Shown here piece by piece: positions 33,157-42,746 of a DNA stretch of 64,000 nt (positions are counted from its first letter, which is position 1; every line of letters begins with the position of its first letter). The notes beneath the pieces were generated by a model, which worked only from the letters and a program-made list of their open reading frames with translations, searched no databases and had not been told where the DNA came from. Made by a program: the position numbers and the translations under genes. The DNA is from Streptomyces griseoviridis (GTDB taxonomy: Bacteria > Actinomycetota > Actinomycetes > Streptomycetales > Streptomycetaceae): assembly GCF_005222485.1 (NCBI RefSeq), contig NZ_CP029078.1:62001-126000 (forward strand), given 5' to 3'.

Positions 33157-34703
33157 CCCGCACGGTGCCGGGCCGCACCGACCATGTGGTGGTCGTCGGC
33201 GCCGGTCTCTCCGGGCTCGCCGCGGCCCTGCACCTGCTCGGCGCCGGACGCCGGGTGACGGTGGTCGAGCGCGACCCGGCGCCCGGCGGACGGGCGGGCC
33301 GGCTGGTGCGCGGCGGCTACCACATCGACACCGGGCCCACCGTCCTGACCATGCCCCACCTCGCCGACGAGGCGTTCGCCGCCGTCGGCGACAGCCTGCG
33401 GGCGCGGGTCGAGCTGCTGCCGCTGCATCCGGCCTACCGCGCCCGGTTCGCCGACGGGAGCACCCTGGACGTCCACACCGGCGCGGAGGCGATGGAGGCG
33501 GAGGTGGAACGGTTCGCCGGGCCGCGGGAGGCGGCCGGGTACCGGAAGCTGCGGCGCTGGCTGGAACAGCTCTACCGGGCCCAGCTGCGGCGCTTCATCG
33601 ACGTCAACTTCGACTCCCCCGCGCAGCTCCTCACCCCCGATCTGGCCCGGCTGGCCGCGCTGGGCGGGTTCAGCCGCCTCGACCCGCGGATCGGCCGCTT
33701 CCTGCACGACGAGCGGCTGCGGCGGGTCTTCTCCTTCCAGTCGCTGTACGCGGGCGTCCCGCCGGCCCGCGCGCTGGCCGCCTACGCCGTCATCTCCTAC
33801 ATGGACACGGTGGCGGGCGTGTACTTCCCGCGCGGCGGGATGCACGCGCTGCCCCGGGCCATGGCGGACGCCGCCGCGGCGGCGGGCGCGGACCTGCGTT
33901 TAGGGGAGCGGGTCACCCGTCTGGAGCGATCGGGCGAGCGGATCACGGCCGTCGTCACCGACCGGGAGCGGATCGCCTGCGACGCCGTCGTGCTCACGCC
34001 CGACCTGCCCGTCGCCTACCGACTCCTCGGCCGGGCGCCGAAGCGCCCGCTGGGCCTGCGGTTCTCGCCGTCCGCCGTGGTCCTGCACGCGGGGACGGAC
34101 CGCACCTGGCCGTGGCTGGCCCACCACACGATCTCCTTCGGCGCGGCCTGGCGGCGGACGTTCCACGAACTCACCGAGAGCGGACGGGTGATGAGCGACC
34201 CGTCCCTGCTGATCACCCGTCCGACCAGCACCGACCCGCGCCTCGCGCCGCCCGGACGGCACCTGCACTACATCCTCGCGCCCTGCCCGAACACCGCCGT
34301 CGGACCGAGCGCCGCGCACTGGGGCGAACTGGCGCCCGGCTACCGGCACGGTCTCCTCGCGGAGCTGGACCGGCGCGGCCTCGACGGCATCGCCTCGGCG
34401 ATCGAGGAAGAGTGCCTGGTCACCCCGGCCGACTGGCAGGCGCGGGGGCATCCGGCGGGTTCGCCCTTCTCGGCCGCCCACACCTTCGCGCAGACCGGCC
34501 CGTTCCGGCCGCGCAACCTGGTGCGCGGCACCACCAACGCGGTGCTCGCCGGGTGCGGCACCACCCCGGGCGTCGGAGTGCCGACCGTCCTGCTGTCGGG
34601 CAAGCTGGCCGCGGCACGGATCACGGGCGGCGACCGCTCCCCCGCGACCACGGCGCGACGGCGCTCGGGCGCCCGGGGCGACCAGGAGAGGAGGCCGGTG
34701 TGA
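33153..34703 (+). CDS. crtI: Phytoene desaturase CrtI, with a TTA codon
   Basis: 516 residues, ATG overlapping the crtE stop. FAD motif [20 protein letters not shown], then [20 protein letters not shown], and the C-terminal signature ending [20 protein letters not shown] are diagnostic of CrtI. It desaturates phytoene to lycopene. Leu250 is encoded by TTA (33900-33902), the rare Streptomyces codon read only by the bldA tRNA, so pigment formation may be developmentally gated. The next gene starts inside the stop region. Confidence 0.92.
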   Translation: MTRTVPGRTDHVVVVGAGLSGLAAALHLLGAGRRVTVVERDPAPGGRAGRLVRGGYHIDTGPTVLTMPHLADEAFAAVGDSLRARVELLPLHPAYRARFADGSTLDVHTGAEAMEAEVERFAGPREAAGYRKLRRWLEQLYRAQLRRFIDVNFDSPAQLLTPDLARLAALGGFSRLDPRIGRFLHDERLRRVFSFQSLYAGVPPARALAAYAVISYMDTVAGVYFPRGGMHALPRAMADAAAAAGADLRLGERVTRLERSGERITAVVTDRERIACDAVVLTPDLPVAYRLLGRAPKRPLGLRFSPSAVVLHAGTDRTWPWLAHHTISFGAAWRRTFHELTESGRVMSDPSLLITRPTSTDPRLAPPGRHLHYILAPCPNTAVGPSAAHWGELAPGYRHGLLAELDRRGLDGIASAIEEECLVTPADWQARGHPAGSPFSAAHTFAQTGPFRPRNLVRGTTNAVLAGCGTTPGVGVPTVLLSGKLAAARITGGDRSPATTARRRSGARGDQERRPV

Positions 34704-35698
34704 CCGACCGCGAACTGGACGCGGCAGGCATCACCGATCCGGCGCTGCGGCAGGCGTACACGTGGTGCAGGCGGCTCAACGCCCGGCACGGCAGGACCTA
34801 CTTCCTCGCGACCCGGCTGCTGCCGGTGGAGCGCAGGCCCGCCGTGCACGCGCTGTACGGGTTCGCCCGCTGGGCCGACGACATCGTCGACACCCTCGAC
34901 CCGGCGGAGACGCCTGCGGCGGCGCACGGCAGGTCGGCCCGGCTCGACCGGCTCTGCCGCGAACTGGAGAGGGGGCTCGCCGACGGGGACAGCGCCGAAC
35001 CGGTGGTGCGGGCGCTGGCCGACACCGCCCGCAGGTACGCCATCGACCACCGGCACTTCACCGCCTTCATGGCGGCGATGCGCGCCGACCTCGATGTCGT
35101 CGACTATCCGACCTACGCCGATCTGCGCCGGTACACCTACGGTTCGGCGGAGGTGATCGGGCTGCAGATGATGTCGGTGCTCGGCACGGTCGTCCCGCGG
35201 GAGCGGGCGGCGCCGCACGCGGCGGCCCTCGGCGTGGCCTTCCAGCTGACGAACTTCCTGCGGGACGTGGGCGAGGACCTCGACCGCGGCCGGGTCTACC
35301 TGCCGGGCGACCTGCTGGCCGCGCACGGCGTGGACCGGGCGCTGCTGCGCTGGAGCCGGGCCACCGGCCGCTCGGACCGCCGGATCACCGCCGCGCTGCG
35401 GGACTTCGAGCGGCTGACCCGCGCCCTGTACCGCGAGGCGGCTCCCGGGCTCGCGCTCCTCGAACCGGTGTCCCGCCCGTGCATCCGTACCGCGTTCGTG
35501 CTCTACGGCGGCATCCTGGACGCGGTCGCGCGGGACGGCTACCGCTCGCTGCACCGGCGGGCCGCCGTCTCGCAGCGCCGCCGCGCCACCGTCGCGCTCG
35601 ACGGCCTCGCCCGGGTCGCCGCGGCCAGGCTGCGCTCACCCGCGCCCGGCGCCGACCGTCCCCGCGCGGCGGAGCGGGTACCGGCGAGGGTCGCGTGA
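34700..35698 (+). CDS. crtB: Phytoene synthase CrtB
   Basis: 332 residues from GTG 34700. It carries the squalene/phytoene synthase Asp-rich motifs ARWADDIVD (about residue 57) and [17 protein letters not shown] (about 190), and YFLATRLLP near the N-terminus. It condenses two geranylgeranyl diphosphates to phytoene. Its stop overlaps the GTG of the Rieske gene. Confidence 0.92.
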   Translation: MTDRELDAAGITDPALRQAYTWCRRLNARHGRTYFLATRLLPVERRPAVHALYGFARWADDIVDTLDPAETPAAAHGRSARLDRLCRELERGLADGDSAEPVVRALADTARRYAIDHRHFTAFMAAMRADLDVVDYPTYADLRRYTYGSAEVIGLQMMSVLGTVVPRERAAPHAAALGVAFQLTNFLRDVGEDLDRGRVYLPGDLLAAHGVDRALLRWSRATGRSDRRITAALRDFERLTRALYREAAPGLALLEPVSRPCIRTAFVLYGGILDAVARDGYRSLHRRAAVSQRRRATVALDGLARVAAARLRSPAPGADRPRAAERVPARVA

Positions 35699-36720
35699 GG
35701 CCCGGCCGCCCCTCGCTGTCGCTGCGCCGGCGTCCGGTGCGCTGGGAGCGGCAGCGGCCGACCTGGCGCGAGGCGAGGCCCGGCATCATCGCGGACGCGC
35801 TCGACCGGGCCCTGGCCCGCCCGTCGGGCAACTGGTACGTGGTCGGCGCGGTCCTCGACGTCCGCCGCGACCGGCCGCTGTCCGCGACGGTGGCCGGCCG
35901 GGAGATCGTGGTGTGGCGGGCGGCCGACGGACGGCTGGTGGCCGGGCCGGGGGTCTGCCCGCACCTGGGCGCGCCGCTCGCCGGCGGCGCGGTGCGGTGC
36001 GGACGGCTCGTCTGCCACTGGCACGGCCTCGCCCTGGACGGCGCGCCGTTCGCCGGCTGGGAGCCGCTGCCCGTGCACGACGACGGGGTCCTGGTGTGGG
36101 TGCGGATGGACGCGGCGGGCGGCGAGACACCGCTCGACGCGCCCGTCGTCCCGCCCCGCCCGGAACGCGCGCGCTCGATCGCGGCGGTGTGCACGGCGGT
36201 GGGGGTGTGCGAGCCGGAGGACATCGTGGCCAACCGCCTCGACCCCTGGCACGGGGCGTGGTTCCACCCGTACTCCTTCGTGGACCTGACCGTCGTCGGG
36301 ACACCGGAGAGGGGCGGGGAGGGTGACGGGAACGGTGGCGGTGGCGGTGGCGGTGACGACGGGTTCACCGTCGACGTCTCGTTCAAGGTCGCGGGCCGGC
36401 TCGTGGTGCCGGTGCGCGCGGTGTTCACCGCTCCCGAACCGCGGACGGTCGTCATGCGGATCGTCGAGGGCGAGGGCCGGGGTTCCGTGGTGGAGACGCA
36501 CGCGACGCCGCTCGGCCCCGACGAACTGGGCAGACCGCGCACCGCCGTCGTCGAGGCGGTGATCGCCTCGTCCGAACGCAGGGGCTTCGCGGCGGCCCGG
36601 GGGGCGGCGCCGGTGGTGCGGCGCCTGATGGCGACGGCGGCCGGCCGGCTGTGGCGCGACGACCTGGCGTACGCGGAACGCCGCTGGCTGCTGCGGACCA
36701 GCGGGGGCTTTCCGGGGTGA
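35695..36720 (+). CDS. Rieske 2Fe-2S protein of the carotenoid cluster
   Basis: 341 residues from GTG 35695 (GTGA overlap with crtB). The Rieske cluster ligands are clear: C88-x-H90 and C107-x2-H110, separated by 16 residues. The C-terminal two-thirds resemble the DUF5914 region; no convincing D-x2-H-x4-H mononuclear iron site stands out, so it is either a divergent oxygenase or an electron carrier. Residues about 203-222 are a Gly-rich insert caused by GGTGGC repeats (36334-36357). It occupies the fourth position of crtEIB, where other Streptomyces carry crtV, and may act in carotenoid modification. Confidence 0.75.
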   Translation: MRPGRPSLSLRRRPVRWERQRPTWREARPGIIADALDRALARPSGNWYVVGAVLDVRRDRPLSATVAGREIVVWRAADGRLVAGPGVCPHLGAPLAGGAVRCGRLVCHWHGLALDGAPFAGWEPLPVHDDGVLVWVRMDAAGGETPLDAPVVPPRPERARSIAAVCTAVGVCEPEDIVANRLDPWHGAWFHPYSFVDLTVVGTPERGGEGDGNGGGGGGGDDGFTVDVSFKVAGRLVVPVRAVFTAPEPRTVVMRIVEGEGRGSVVETHATPLGPDELGRPRTAVVEAVIASSERRGFAAARGAAPVVRRLMATAAGRLWRDDLAYAERRWLLRTSGGFPG

Positions 36721-36791
36721 GGGGGCCGTGGTGGTCCTGCCGGGCGGTCTCTTCTCAAGGCATGGATTCGCGGGCGCCCGGTGACCGCATG

Positions 36792-37319
36792 TCAGGCGCC
36801 GGTGACACCGTCGATCCGCTCGCGGATGAGATCGGCGTGACCGTTGTGACGTGCGTATTCCTCGATCATGTGGACCATGATCCAGCGCAGGGAGACCTCT
36901 TGATCGCCGACGAAACCGGCCTCCTGTTCGGACAGCCGACCGCAATCGTCGAGCGACGCGTCAGCGATCAGCTCACGCCCTCGGGCGATCTCGACCTGCC
37001 AGCGAGCCGTCGCCTCGTCGAGCCGTCGGTCCGGTCGGAGCGCGTAGCCGTCGAGGTTGTTGTCGCCGTGGACCGGCGGCACGTCCAGTTTCGCGAACAC
37101 ACGCTGGAACCACTTGCGTTCCACCTCAGCCACGTGCTGAACGAGACCGAGCAGTGTCATGGTCGAAGGTGGCAGTGCGGCAAGCCGTGATTGATCGTCC
37201 GTGAGGCCCGAACACTTCAGGGCGAGCGTCGCGCGGTGGAAGTCCAGCCATGCCTCCAGCATGGCGCGCTCGTCAGCATGTGCGGGTGGGACAGGCCGTC
37301 CGTCCGGTGTCGTCTTCAT
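36792..37319 (-). CDS. DinB/DUF664-type protein
   Basis: 175 residues from ATG 37319. It shows the DinB four-helix pattern: [38 protein letters not shown] with the first metal His, and [20 protein letters not shown] with the paired His residues. Actinobacterial members include mycothiol-dependent transferases; substrate unknown. It is convergent with the carotenoid operon and faces a decayed region upstream. Confidence 0.85.
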   Translation of the reverse strand: MKTTPDGRPVPPAHADERAMLEAWLDFHRATLALKCSGLTDDQSRLAALPPSTMTLLGLVQHVAEVERKWFQRVFAKLDVPPVHGDNNLDGYALRPDRRLDEATARWQVEIARGRELIADASLDDCGRLSEQEAGFVGDQEVSLRWIMVHMIEEYARHNGHADLIRERIDGVTGA

Positions 37320-37514
37320 CAGCACACCATGGCAGCAACGGCCGTGGCCAACGGCCGCGTTCGCCGGCAACGAACAGGCGTCTCGTCCTCGCACTGGGAG
37401 GGCCTGTGTCATCAAGACCAACGTCGTGACGCAGTCGGCACGACGGGCGCCCAAGCAACTGAAGGCCGGGCCCGCAGCTCGCGGGGCGGGCCGAGCCGAC
37501 CACCAGTGTCGTGC

Positions 37515-37835
37515 TCAGGCTCCCAAGTCCGGGGCGACGGTGCGCGTGACACAGTCCCGGAGCAAGGCCCGCCGCTGGTCATGCGCGCTCGCGGGCTCCT
37601 GGGCGGAGGCGGCGTAGACGTTGCTCACCGGGGACCAGGCCATGGACATGGCCATCACACGGAGTGGTCGTTCGCGACGGGCGCCATCAGCTCTGGCGCG
37701 GTACGGGGAAGCAGCGACGGCAGGAGGACGATTCCGCTTGCTCTCCTACTCTCCCGACTGGTCGGCGCGCGCCGACCGGACTTCCTCCAGCAGTTCCGGG
37801 TGGCGCTCGCCGTACGTGTTCACCGCGGGAGTGCA
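37515..37835 (-). pseudogene. Possible remnant of a TetR-type regulator gene
   Basis: On the minus strand the last 46 codons before the stop at 37515 read MAMSMAWSPVSNVYAASAQE, then a stretch ending LLRDCVTRTVAPDLGA, which resembles the C-terminus of TetR-family regulators. Upstream, up to about 37835, a fragment reading GERHPELLEEVRSARAD appears in another frame and is closed by a stop. No intact start, helix-turn-helix or single frame joins them. The call is tentative. Confidence 0.25.
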
Positions 37836-37881
37836 GCACCGCGGGTTGGGCTCTCAGGATGACCACTGCTTGAATGCTCCA

Positions 37882-38229
37882 GTGATCGAACTGGTGGTTG
37901 TCCTGGCAGTGGCAGGGCTGACGGCGTGGTTGACGCGTCGCAGAGTGAGCCAGCGGGCGGACAGCGCCGCACAGGGAAACGTCATCGAGGTTCCCTGCCT
38001 GCTTCAGCACCCTTCACTTGAAGGGCGATGGCTGCGGGGGCGGCTGTTGATAGGAATCGCCGGAACCGACTGGAAGCCACGGACAAGGGCGGGTGCGGCC
38101 GTGTCCCTCCCGGACGGGCTGCGGCAGGTCGGGGTGCGTTCACCGTCGTGGCGCGAGGCGGTGAAACTCAACGGTGGGGCCAGGATCGTTGAGTGCACCT
38201 CCGCCGAGGGGGCCTCCTTGTCGCTGTGA
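37882..38229 (+). CDS. Small membrane-anchored hypothetical protein, possibly frameshifted
   Basis: From GTG 37882 (or TTG 37870) a frame encodes one hydrophobic helix (VIELVVVLAVAGLTAW), a basic stop-transfer (LTRRRVSQR) and a soluble beta-rich domain containing WLRGRLLIG, about 115 residues in all. This outline resembles DUF2550-like actinobacterial proteins. The frame stops at 38229, but a -1 shift near there continues for about 20 plausible residues to 38286 (AVMPNELNHVLSALNG), so the gene may be frameshifted. Codon bias is weaker than in neighbours. Confidence 0.4.
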   Translation: MIELVVVLAVAGLTAWLTRRRVSQRADSAAQGNVIEVPCLLQHPSLEGRWLRGRLLIGIAGTDWKPRTRAGAAVSLPDGLRQVGVRSPSWREAVKLNGGARIVECTSAEGASLSL

Positions 38230-38513
38230 TGCCGAATGAGTTGAATCACGTGCTCTCGGCTTTGAACGGCAGCGCGACAGAGTAGGAAGCGTCCCGTTGC
38301 GCCCTCCAGACAGGTTGCCGAGCCGCGTGATTTCGGAGTTATAGTCGCCTGGTCGCGAAAAACGATGTCCCGCGGGTCCACCCGCCAGGCATCGCGCACA
38401 CATCGACGCAGATGGTTCTGATCGGTGAGCGTCTCCCTGCCGAGAGCGGGCGCCCTGCCCCCTCCCGGCGCTGCCCACCGCCGACGCGTGTCGGCGCGAG
38501 CGAGGAGCGCAAC

Positions 38514-39635
38514 GTGCGGAAGACCATCGCCATCATCGGAGCCGGACTCGGCGGGCTGACCCTCGCCCGGGTGCTCCAGACACACGGCGTCGCCGCGACG
38601 ATCTACGAGAGTGAGGCTTCGGCGACGACCCGTGGGCAGGGCGGCCTGCTCGACATCGACGAGGAGACCGGACAGGTCGCGCTTCGCGCGGCCGGTCTGT
38701 ACGACGAGTTCCTCCCTCTTGTCCGTCCCGGCGAGGACGCCAAGCGCGTGGTGGACCGCCACGGCACGGTCCTGTTCGACCAACCCGCGGACCCCGGTTC
38801 GGCCCGTCCGGAGGTGGATCGCGGCGAACTCAGGCGGCTGCTTGTCGACTCGCTGACACCCGGCACGATCAGGTGGGGCCACAAGCTCACCTCGGTCCGG
38901 CACTGCCCGGAGGGCGGCTACGACCTGACCCTCACGAAAGGTCCCGCCGCACGCGCCGACCTCGTCGTCGGCGCGGACGGTGCCTGGTCGAAGGTGCGTC
39001 CGCTGCTCACCCCCGCCACGCCCTCCTACAGCGGAACCTGCTTCATCGAGATCGCCCTCACCCAGGCCGGCCAGGACCACCGGGCGAGCGTGGCCGCCAT
39101 CGGCAGCGGCACGCTGATGGCGGTCGCGCCGGGCAGAGGCATCATCGCCCACCGCTACGCCGACGGGCGCGTACGCGGATACGTCGCGCTGAACAAGCCC
39201 GAGGGGTGGATGAGGTCGATCGACTTCAGCGAGCCGTCCGCCGGCCTCCGTCAGGTCGTCGACCAGTTCGACGGCTGGTCGCCGCTGCTCACCGCCTTCG
39301 TCACGGAGAGCGACGCGGAACCGTGGCTGCGGCCCATCCATGCCCTTCCCGTCGGCCTCACCTGGGACCGGGTGCCCGGCGTGACGCTCGTCGGCGACGC
39401 CGCGCACCTGATGTCGCCCTTTGCCGGCGAGGGCGCGAACCTCGCCATGTTCGACGGCGCGGAGCTGGCGAGGGAGTTGGTCGAGCAGCCGGACGCCGAG
39501 GCCGCGCTCGCCGCCTACGAGGAGCGGTTGTTCCCGCGCGGTGGCGACGCCGCCCGCCGCTCGGCGCGGAACCTGGAGATCTTCTTCGGCCCCGAGGCGC
39601 CGCGGAGCGTAGCCGCTCTCTTCGACCACTCCTGA
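38514..39635 (+). CDS. TetX-like FAD-dependent monooxygenase
   Basis: 373 residues from GTG 38514 with GAGGAG eight bases upstream; the longer in-frame extension back to 38412 lacks a ribosome site. Class A flavoprotein monooxygenase motifs: TIAIIGAGLGGLTLARVLQ, RPEVDRGELRRLLVDSL, VVGADGAWSKVRPLL, and the second FAD motif GDAAHLMSPFAGEGANLAM. This pattern is that of TetX and related NAD(P)H-dependent hydroxylases that act on polyketide-like aromatics. Substrate unknown. A probable TetR remnant and an unrelated membrane protein lie upstream. Confidence 0.83.
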   Translation: MRKTIAIIGAGLGGLTLARVLQTHGVAATIYESEASATTRGQGGLLDIDEETGQVALRAAGLYDEFLPLVRPGEDAKRVVDRHGTVLFDQPADPGSARPEVDRGELRRLLVDSLTPGTIRWGHKLTSVRHCPEGGYDLTLTKGPAARADLVVGADGAWSKVRPLLTPATPSYSGTCFIEIALTQAGQDHRASVAAIGSGTLMAVAPGRGIIAHRYADGRVRGYVALNKPEGWMRSIDFSEPSAGLRQVVDQFDGWSPLLTAFVTESDAEPWLRPIHALPVGLTWDRVPGVTLVGDAAHLMSPFAGEGANLAMFDGAELARELVEQPDAEAALAAYEERLFPRGGDAARRSARNLEIFFGPEAPRSVAALFDHS

Positions 39636-39905
39636 CACCTCGGTCTCGTTCGCGATCTTGTCGCGTACCGACCAGGTCATGGCCCGGATCGTGGGCCGGT
39701 TCGGGCGGGTTGAGTGCCGCGCCTCGACCTGCCCCTACCGGCGGCTCGGGCTGCTGTCCGGCGCGGGTGTCCGGCGCGGAGCCTGCGGGCCTCCTCATCT
39801 CTTGCTGGAGCCAGTGGTCCGGCATATCGCCCTCGGCCTGGGCCGCCACACCTGCCAGCACCCACCAACCACGTCCCACGTCCGACCAGCCGAATCCATC
39901 ATCCA
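39636..39905. other. Non-coding gap without recognised content
   Basis: After the TetX-like gene no convincing coding frame is seen on either strand. Codon bias is mixed and there is no start with a ribosome site. It may contain a decayed gene. The downstream part (39906-40116) is the promoter of the BNR protein and is described separately. Confidence 0.4.
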
Positions 39906-39945
39906 CGTACATCACATGCACATTACGCAATCCCTTTTCAGCACA
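39906..39945 (+). promoter_or_regulatory. Candidate IclR operator A, upstream of the BNR-protein gene
   Basis: CGTACATCACAT followed by GCACATTACGCAATCC; core ATGCACATTACGCAA at 39916-39930. The 12 bases CGTACATCACAT are identical to 45999-46010, and the core aligns with sites at 42708 and 46008. It lies about 190 bp before ATG 40117. Confidence 0.55.
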
Positions 39946-40116
39946 TGGGATCTCCGGTAAGTTTCCGCCGCAGCGGAGGCCGATCGCCGCCTTCGCGTGA
40001 CGGATCGCGTGATGCGCGCAGCCGCGCGGGAGGCATCGGTGGACGGGGCGACCCCGCCCGGTCGTACCGTTCCTGAACTCCGCCGCGCCGGTTCCGCCCC
40101 CGACGAAGGAGTCGCC

Positions 40117-41415
40117 ATGCACCCCCTCAAATCCCGCGCCCTGCTGGCCCCGGCCGCCGCTCTGGCGGCCGTGCTCGCCCTCGTCCCGGCCGCCCCTCGG
40201 GCGGAGGCGGCCGGGACGGCCGCCGTCTCCGTGGAGCAGGTCCCCTACGCGATGGACTCGTCCAATCAGGCGGCCTGGTGGACCCCCGCCGCCACCTACA
40301 AGGGCCGGGGCCAGTACACCTACTTCGCGTTCAACGAACCGGGTTCGACGGCGGCCACGCACCGTCCGGCGATCGCGCGCCGCGATCCAGACGGGGTGTG
40401 GAGCCGGCTGCCGCTGCTCGCGAGCGACGGGCAGCAGGCGCAGTTCACCGACGACAACGGGCACAACCAGCCCTCCGTCGCGCGGGACGGCAGTGGCCGG
40501 CTGCACGTCTTCACCTCGATGCACGGTGACCCCTGGCGCTACTTCCGCACCGACTCGCCCCAGAGCGCCGTCACGGACCACTCCGCCGAGATGCCCGACC
40601 AGGGCCAGGGCATCACCTATCCGGTCCTGACCACCGCGCCCAACGGCGACCTCTACCTCGCCGCCCGCGTCGGCACCGGCAACGACCGGCGCCCCGGCAA
40701 GCTCTACCGCTGGAACAACGCGGCCGCCACCTGGAGCGTCGTCGCCACCTTCGCGTCGGCCCAGTACCGCTCCGTCTACCCGGACGACCTGGCGGTGGAC
40801 GCCGCCGGGAACGTGCACCTCCTCTACGAGTGGTCGAAGGCGCCGTCGTCCGCCTTCCGTCACAAGCTGTCCTACCTGCGTCTCGACCCGGCCACCGGCC
40901 ACTTCACGGACAGTTCGGGCGCCGCGGTCACCACGCCCGTCACCCCGGACACCTCCGACGTGATCCAGGACCTCACCAGCGGCGAGGAGTGGAGCGCGGA
41001 CAACACCGGGTACACCGGTGCGGCGGTCCAGAGCGCCAAGCTCACCCTGGACGGCTCCACGCCCAAGGTGGCCTACCGCTACCGTTCGGCCGCGAGCGGG
41101 GCGGAGTTCCACGTGTACTACGGGTATCCGAGCAACGGCGGCTGGCTGCGCCAGGACGTCTACACCGGGGGCCAGACCACCGCCGCGATCGGCATCACCT
41201 GGGACGCGACCGACCTCAAGCGCGTCTACTACGTGAAGAGTTCGGGCACCGACCGCGTCTTCGCCGCCACCGAGAAGAACGGCGGCTGGACCTCGGCGTC
41301 CGTCGTGCCGGGCCTGACGGCCGACCGGCTCGCGGTACGCCGCGACAGCGACGGGAACGACGTCCTGTACCTTCCGGACACCAAGAGCGGCACCCTGTAC
41401 TACGCCCGCCGCTAG
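40117..41415 (+). CDS. Secreted BNR-4-type beta-propeller protein, possible polysaccharide lyase
   Basis: 432 residues from ATG 40117 with GAAGGA upstream. A Sec signal peptide (basic start, LLAPAAALAAVLALVPAAP, Ala-x-Ala cleavage near residue 30) precedes a beta-propeller with repeated Asp-box-like turns. The segment HNQPSVARDGSGRLHVFTSM is characteristic of BNR_4 proteins, several of which are polysaccharide lyases of the ulvan/rhamnogalacturonan type. Its neighbours are an esterase, an IclR regulator, an oxidoreductase and a sugar importer, so extracellular cleavage of a plant or algal acidic polysaccharide is plausible. No catalytic residues can be assigned with certainty. Confidence 0.75.
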   Translation: MHPLKSRALLAPAAALAAVLALVPAAPRAEAAGTAAVSVEQVPYAMDSSNQAAWWTPAATYKGRGQYTYFAFNEPGSTAATHRPAIARRDPDGVWSRLPLLASDGQQAQFTDDNGHNQPSVARDGSGRLHVFTSMHGDPWRYFRTDSPQSAVTDHSAEMPDQGQGITYPVLTTAPNGDLYLAARVGTGNDRRPGKLYRWNNAAATWSVVATFASAQYRSVYPDDLAVDAAGNVHLLYEWSKAPSSAFRHKLSYLRLDPATGHFTDSSGAAVTTPVTPDTSDVIQDLTSGEEWSADNTGYTGAAVQSAKLTLDGSTPKVAYRYRSAASGAEFHVYYGYPSNGGWLRQDVYTGGQTTAAIGITWDATDLKRVYYVKSSGTDRVFAATEKNGGWTSASVVPGLTADRLAVRRDSDGNDVLYLPDTKSGTLYYARR

Positions 41416-41427
41416 CCACCCGTACCC

Positions 41428-41481
41428 CGGCAGGACGGCAGGACGGCAGGACGGCGGACCGGTGTCGTGCCGGTCCGCCGT
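41428..41481. terminator. CGGCAGGA tandem repeat running into a terminator hairpin
   Basis: Three copies of an 8-bp unit (CGGCAGGA, from 41428) are followed by a perfect 12-bp stem, 41451-41462 with 41470-41481, loop of seven bases, just after the BNR-protein stop at 41415. It is likely the transcription end of that gene. Confidence 0.6.
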
Positions 41482-41570
41482 CCGCACCGGCCCCTCCCCC
41501 GCCCTCGCACCCGCCCCTGGACCGACCGGCGGCCGTCCCCGCCCGACAGCCACCGTCTTGAGGAGAGATC

Positions 41571-42593
41571 TTGTCCGCCCGTCCGACACCCACTCGTCCG
41601 TTCGCCTCGGACCGCGGTGAACCCGGCCCGCTTCCGCATGACTTCCCCTTCGATCCCACCCACGGCTACGACCTGCCGCGGCTGCTCGCGGTGGACGCTC
41701 CGCCCGGTCCCCGCGACTTCGCCGACTTCTGGCGGGAGCGCCACGCGAGGGCGCTGCGCGTCGACCCGGCGCCCCGGATCGAGGGACCGTGGGTCACCGT
41801 GGAGGGCGTGCGGATCGCCGACGTGTCGTACACCTCCGTCGACGGCGTCCGGATCGGCGGGTGGCTGACCGTCCCCGCCGACGGCCCCGTCACGCAGGGC
41901 TGTGTGGCCACCCACGGATACGGCGGCCGGGCGGCCCCCGACCCCTGGCAGTGCCCGCCGGAGACCGCGACCCTGTGGCCCTGCCTGCGCGGGCTCGGCA
42001 CGCGGAGCCTGCTGCCCGGCGTCCCCTCGTCGTCGGCGGGGCACGTCCTGCACGGCATCGGTTCCCGGGAGTCGTACCTCATCGGCGGGTGCGTGGCGGA
42101 CGTCTGGTGCGGGGCGACCGCACTGGGGACGCTGGTCCCGGAGGCCGCCGGCCGGCTGACGTACCTGGGCACGAGTTTCGGCGGCGGCATCGGGGCGCTT
42201 GCCCTCCCCTGGGACGACCGCTTCCACGCCGCCGGCCTCACGGTGCCGACGTTCGGGAACCATCCGCTCCGGGTGACGCTCCCGTGCACGGGCAGCGGGG
42301 AGTCGGTGCGTACGCGGCTCGCCGAGGACCCTTCCGTCCTTGACGTCCTCGCGTACTTCGACGCCGCGACGGCGGCCCGTCATCTGCGCGTCCCGGTGCA
42401 CGTGGGCGCCGCGCTGTTCGATCCCTCGGTCCCCCCGCCGGGGCAGTTCGCGATCCACAACGCGCTGGCCGGGCCGCGCGAACTCGTCGTCCTGCGGGCC
42501 GGGCATTTCGAGCACCCGGACGAGCGGGACGAGACGGCGGCCCTGGAAGAGGCCCAGCGACGCTTCCTGTCGGGGGCGGGCCCCCTCGCTTGA
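41571..42593 (+). CDS. Acetyl-xylan-esterase/cephalosporin-C-deacetylase-like hydrolase
   Basis: 340 residues from TTG 41571, with AGGAGAG upstream. AXE1-family alpha/beta hydrolase: N-terminal DFADFWRERHARAL, oxyanion HGYGGR, nucleophile elbow GTSFGGG with the Ser, and Asp/His toward the C-terminus (GAALFDPSVPPPGQ; GHFEHPD). It has no signal peptide, so it acts in the cytoplasm, probably deacetylating imported oligosaccharide. It lies between the BNR protein and the IclR regulator. Confidence 0.82.
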   Translation: MSARPTPTRPFASDRGEPGPLPHDFPFDPTHGYDLPRLLAVDAPPGPRDFADFWRERHARALRVDPAPRIEGPWVTVEGVRIADVSYTSVDGVRIGGWLTVPADGPVTQGCVATHGYGGRAAPDPWQCPPETATLWPCLRGLGTRSLLPGVPSSSAGHVLHGIGSRESYLIGGCVADVWCGATALGTLVPEAAGRLTYLGTSFGGGIGALALPWDDRFHAAGLTVPTFGNHPLRVTLPCTGSGESVRTRLAEDPSVLDVLAYFDAATAARHLRVPVHVGAALFDPSVPPPGQFAIHNALAGPRELVVLRAGHFEHPDERDETAALEEAQRRFLSGAGPLA

Positions 42594-42707
42594 CCCGTTC
42601 CGCGCGGCCCGCCTCCCTCCGGGCCGAGGCCCTTCGGCCACCGCACCATGACCTGGTGGTCCGGTGGCCGATTCGAGGTACGGGCGCCTGCCATGCGCGA
42701 TAGGGTG

Positions 42708-42722
42708 ATGCAGATTGTGCAC
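42708..42722 (+). promoter_or_regulatory. Candidate IclR operator C (autoregulatory)
   Basis: ATGCAGATTGTGCAC, 25 bp before the iclR start and matching the cores of the sites at 39916 and 46008. It contains near-palindromic TGCA arms. A second TTTGCAG (42727-42733) follows. Confidence 0.5.
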
Positions 42723-42746
42723 GGTATTTGCAGAGCTAGGAGGGCC

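Noticed and set aside
38412..38513. Longer start for the TetX-like gene at 38412
   Set aside because: The extension has no homology pattern or ribosome box; GTG 38514 directly precedes the FAD motif and has GAGGAG upstream.
39658..39960. Small plus-strand frame of about 100 codons after the TetX-like gene
   Set aside because: Codon bias is poor, it has no ribosome site and it runs through the candidate operator.
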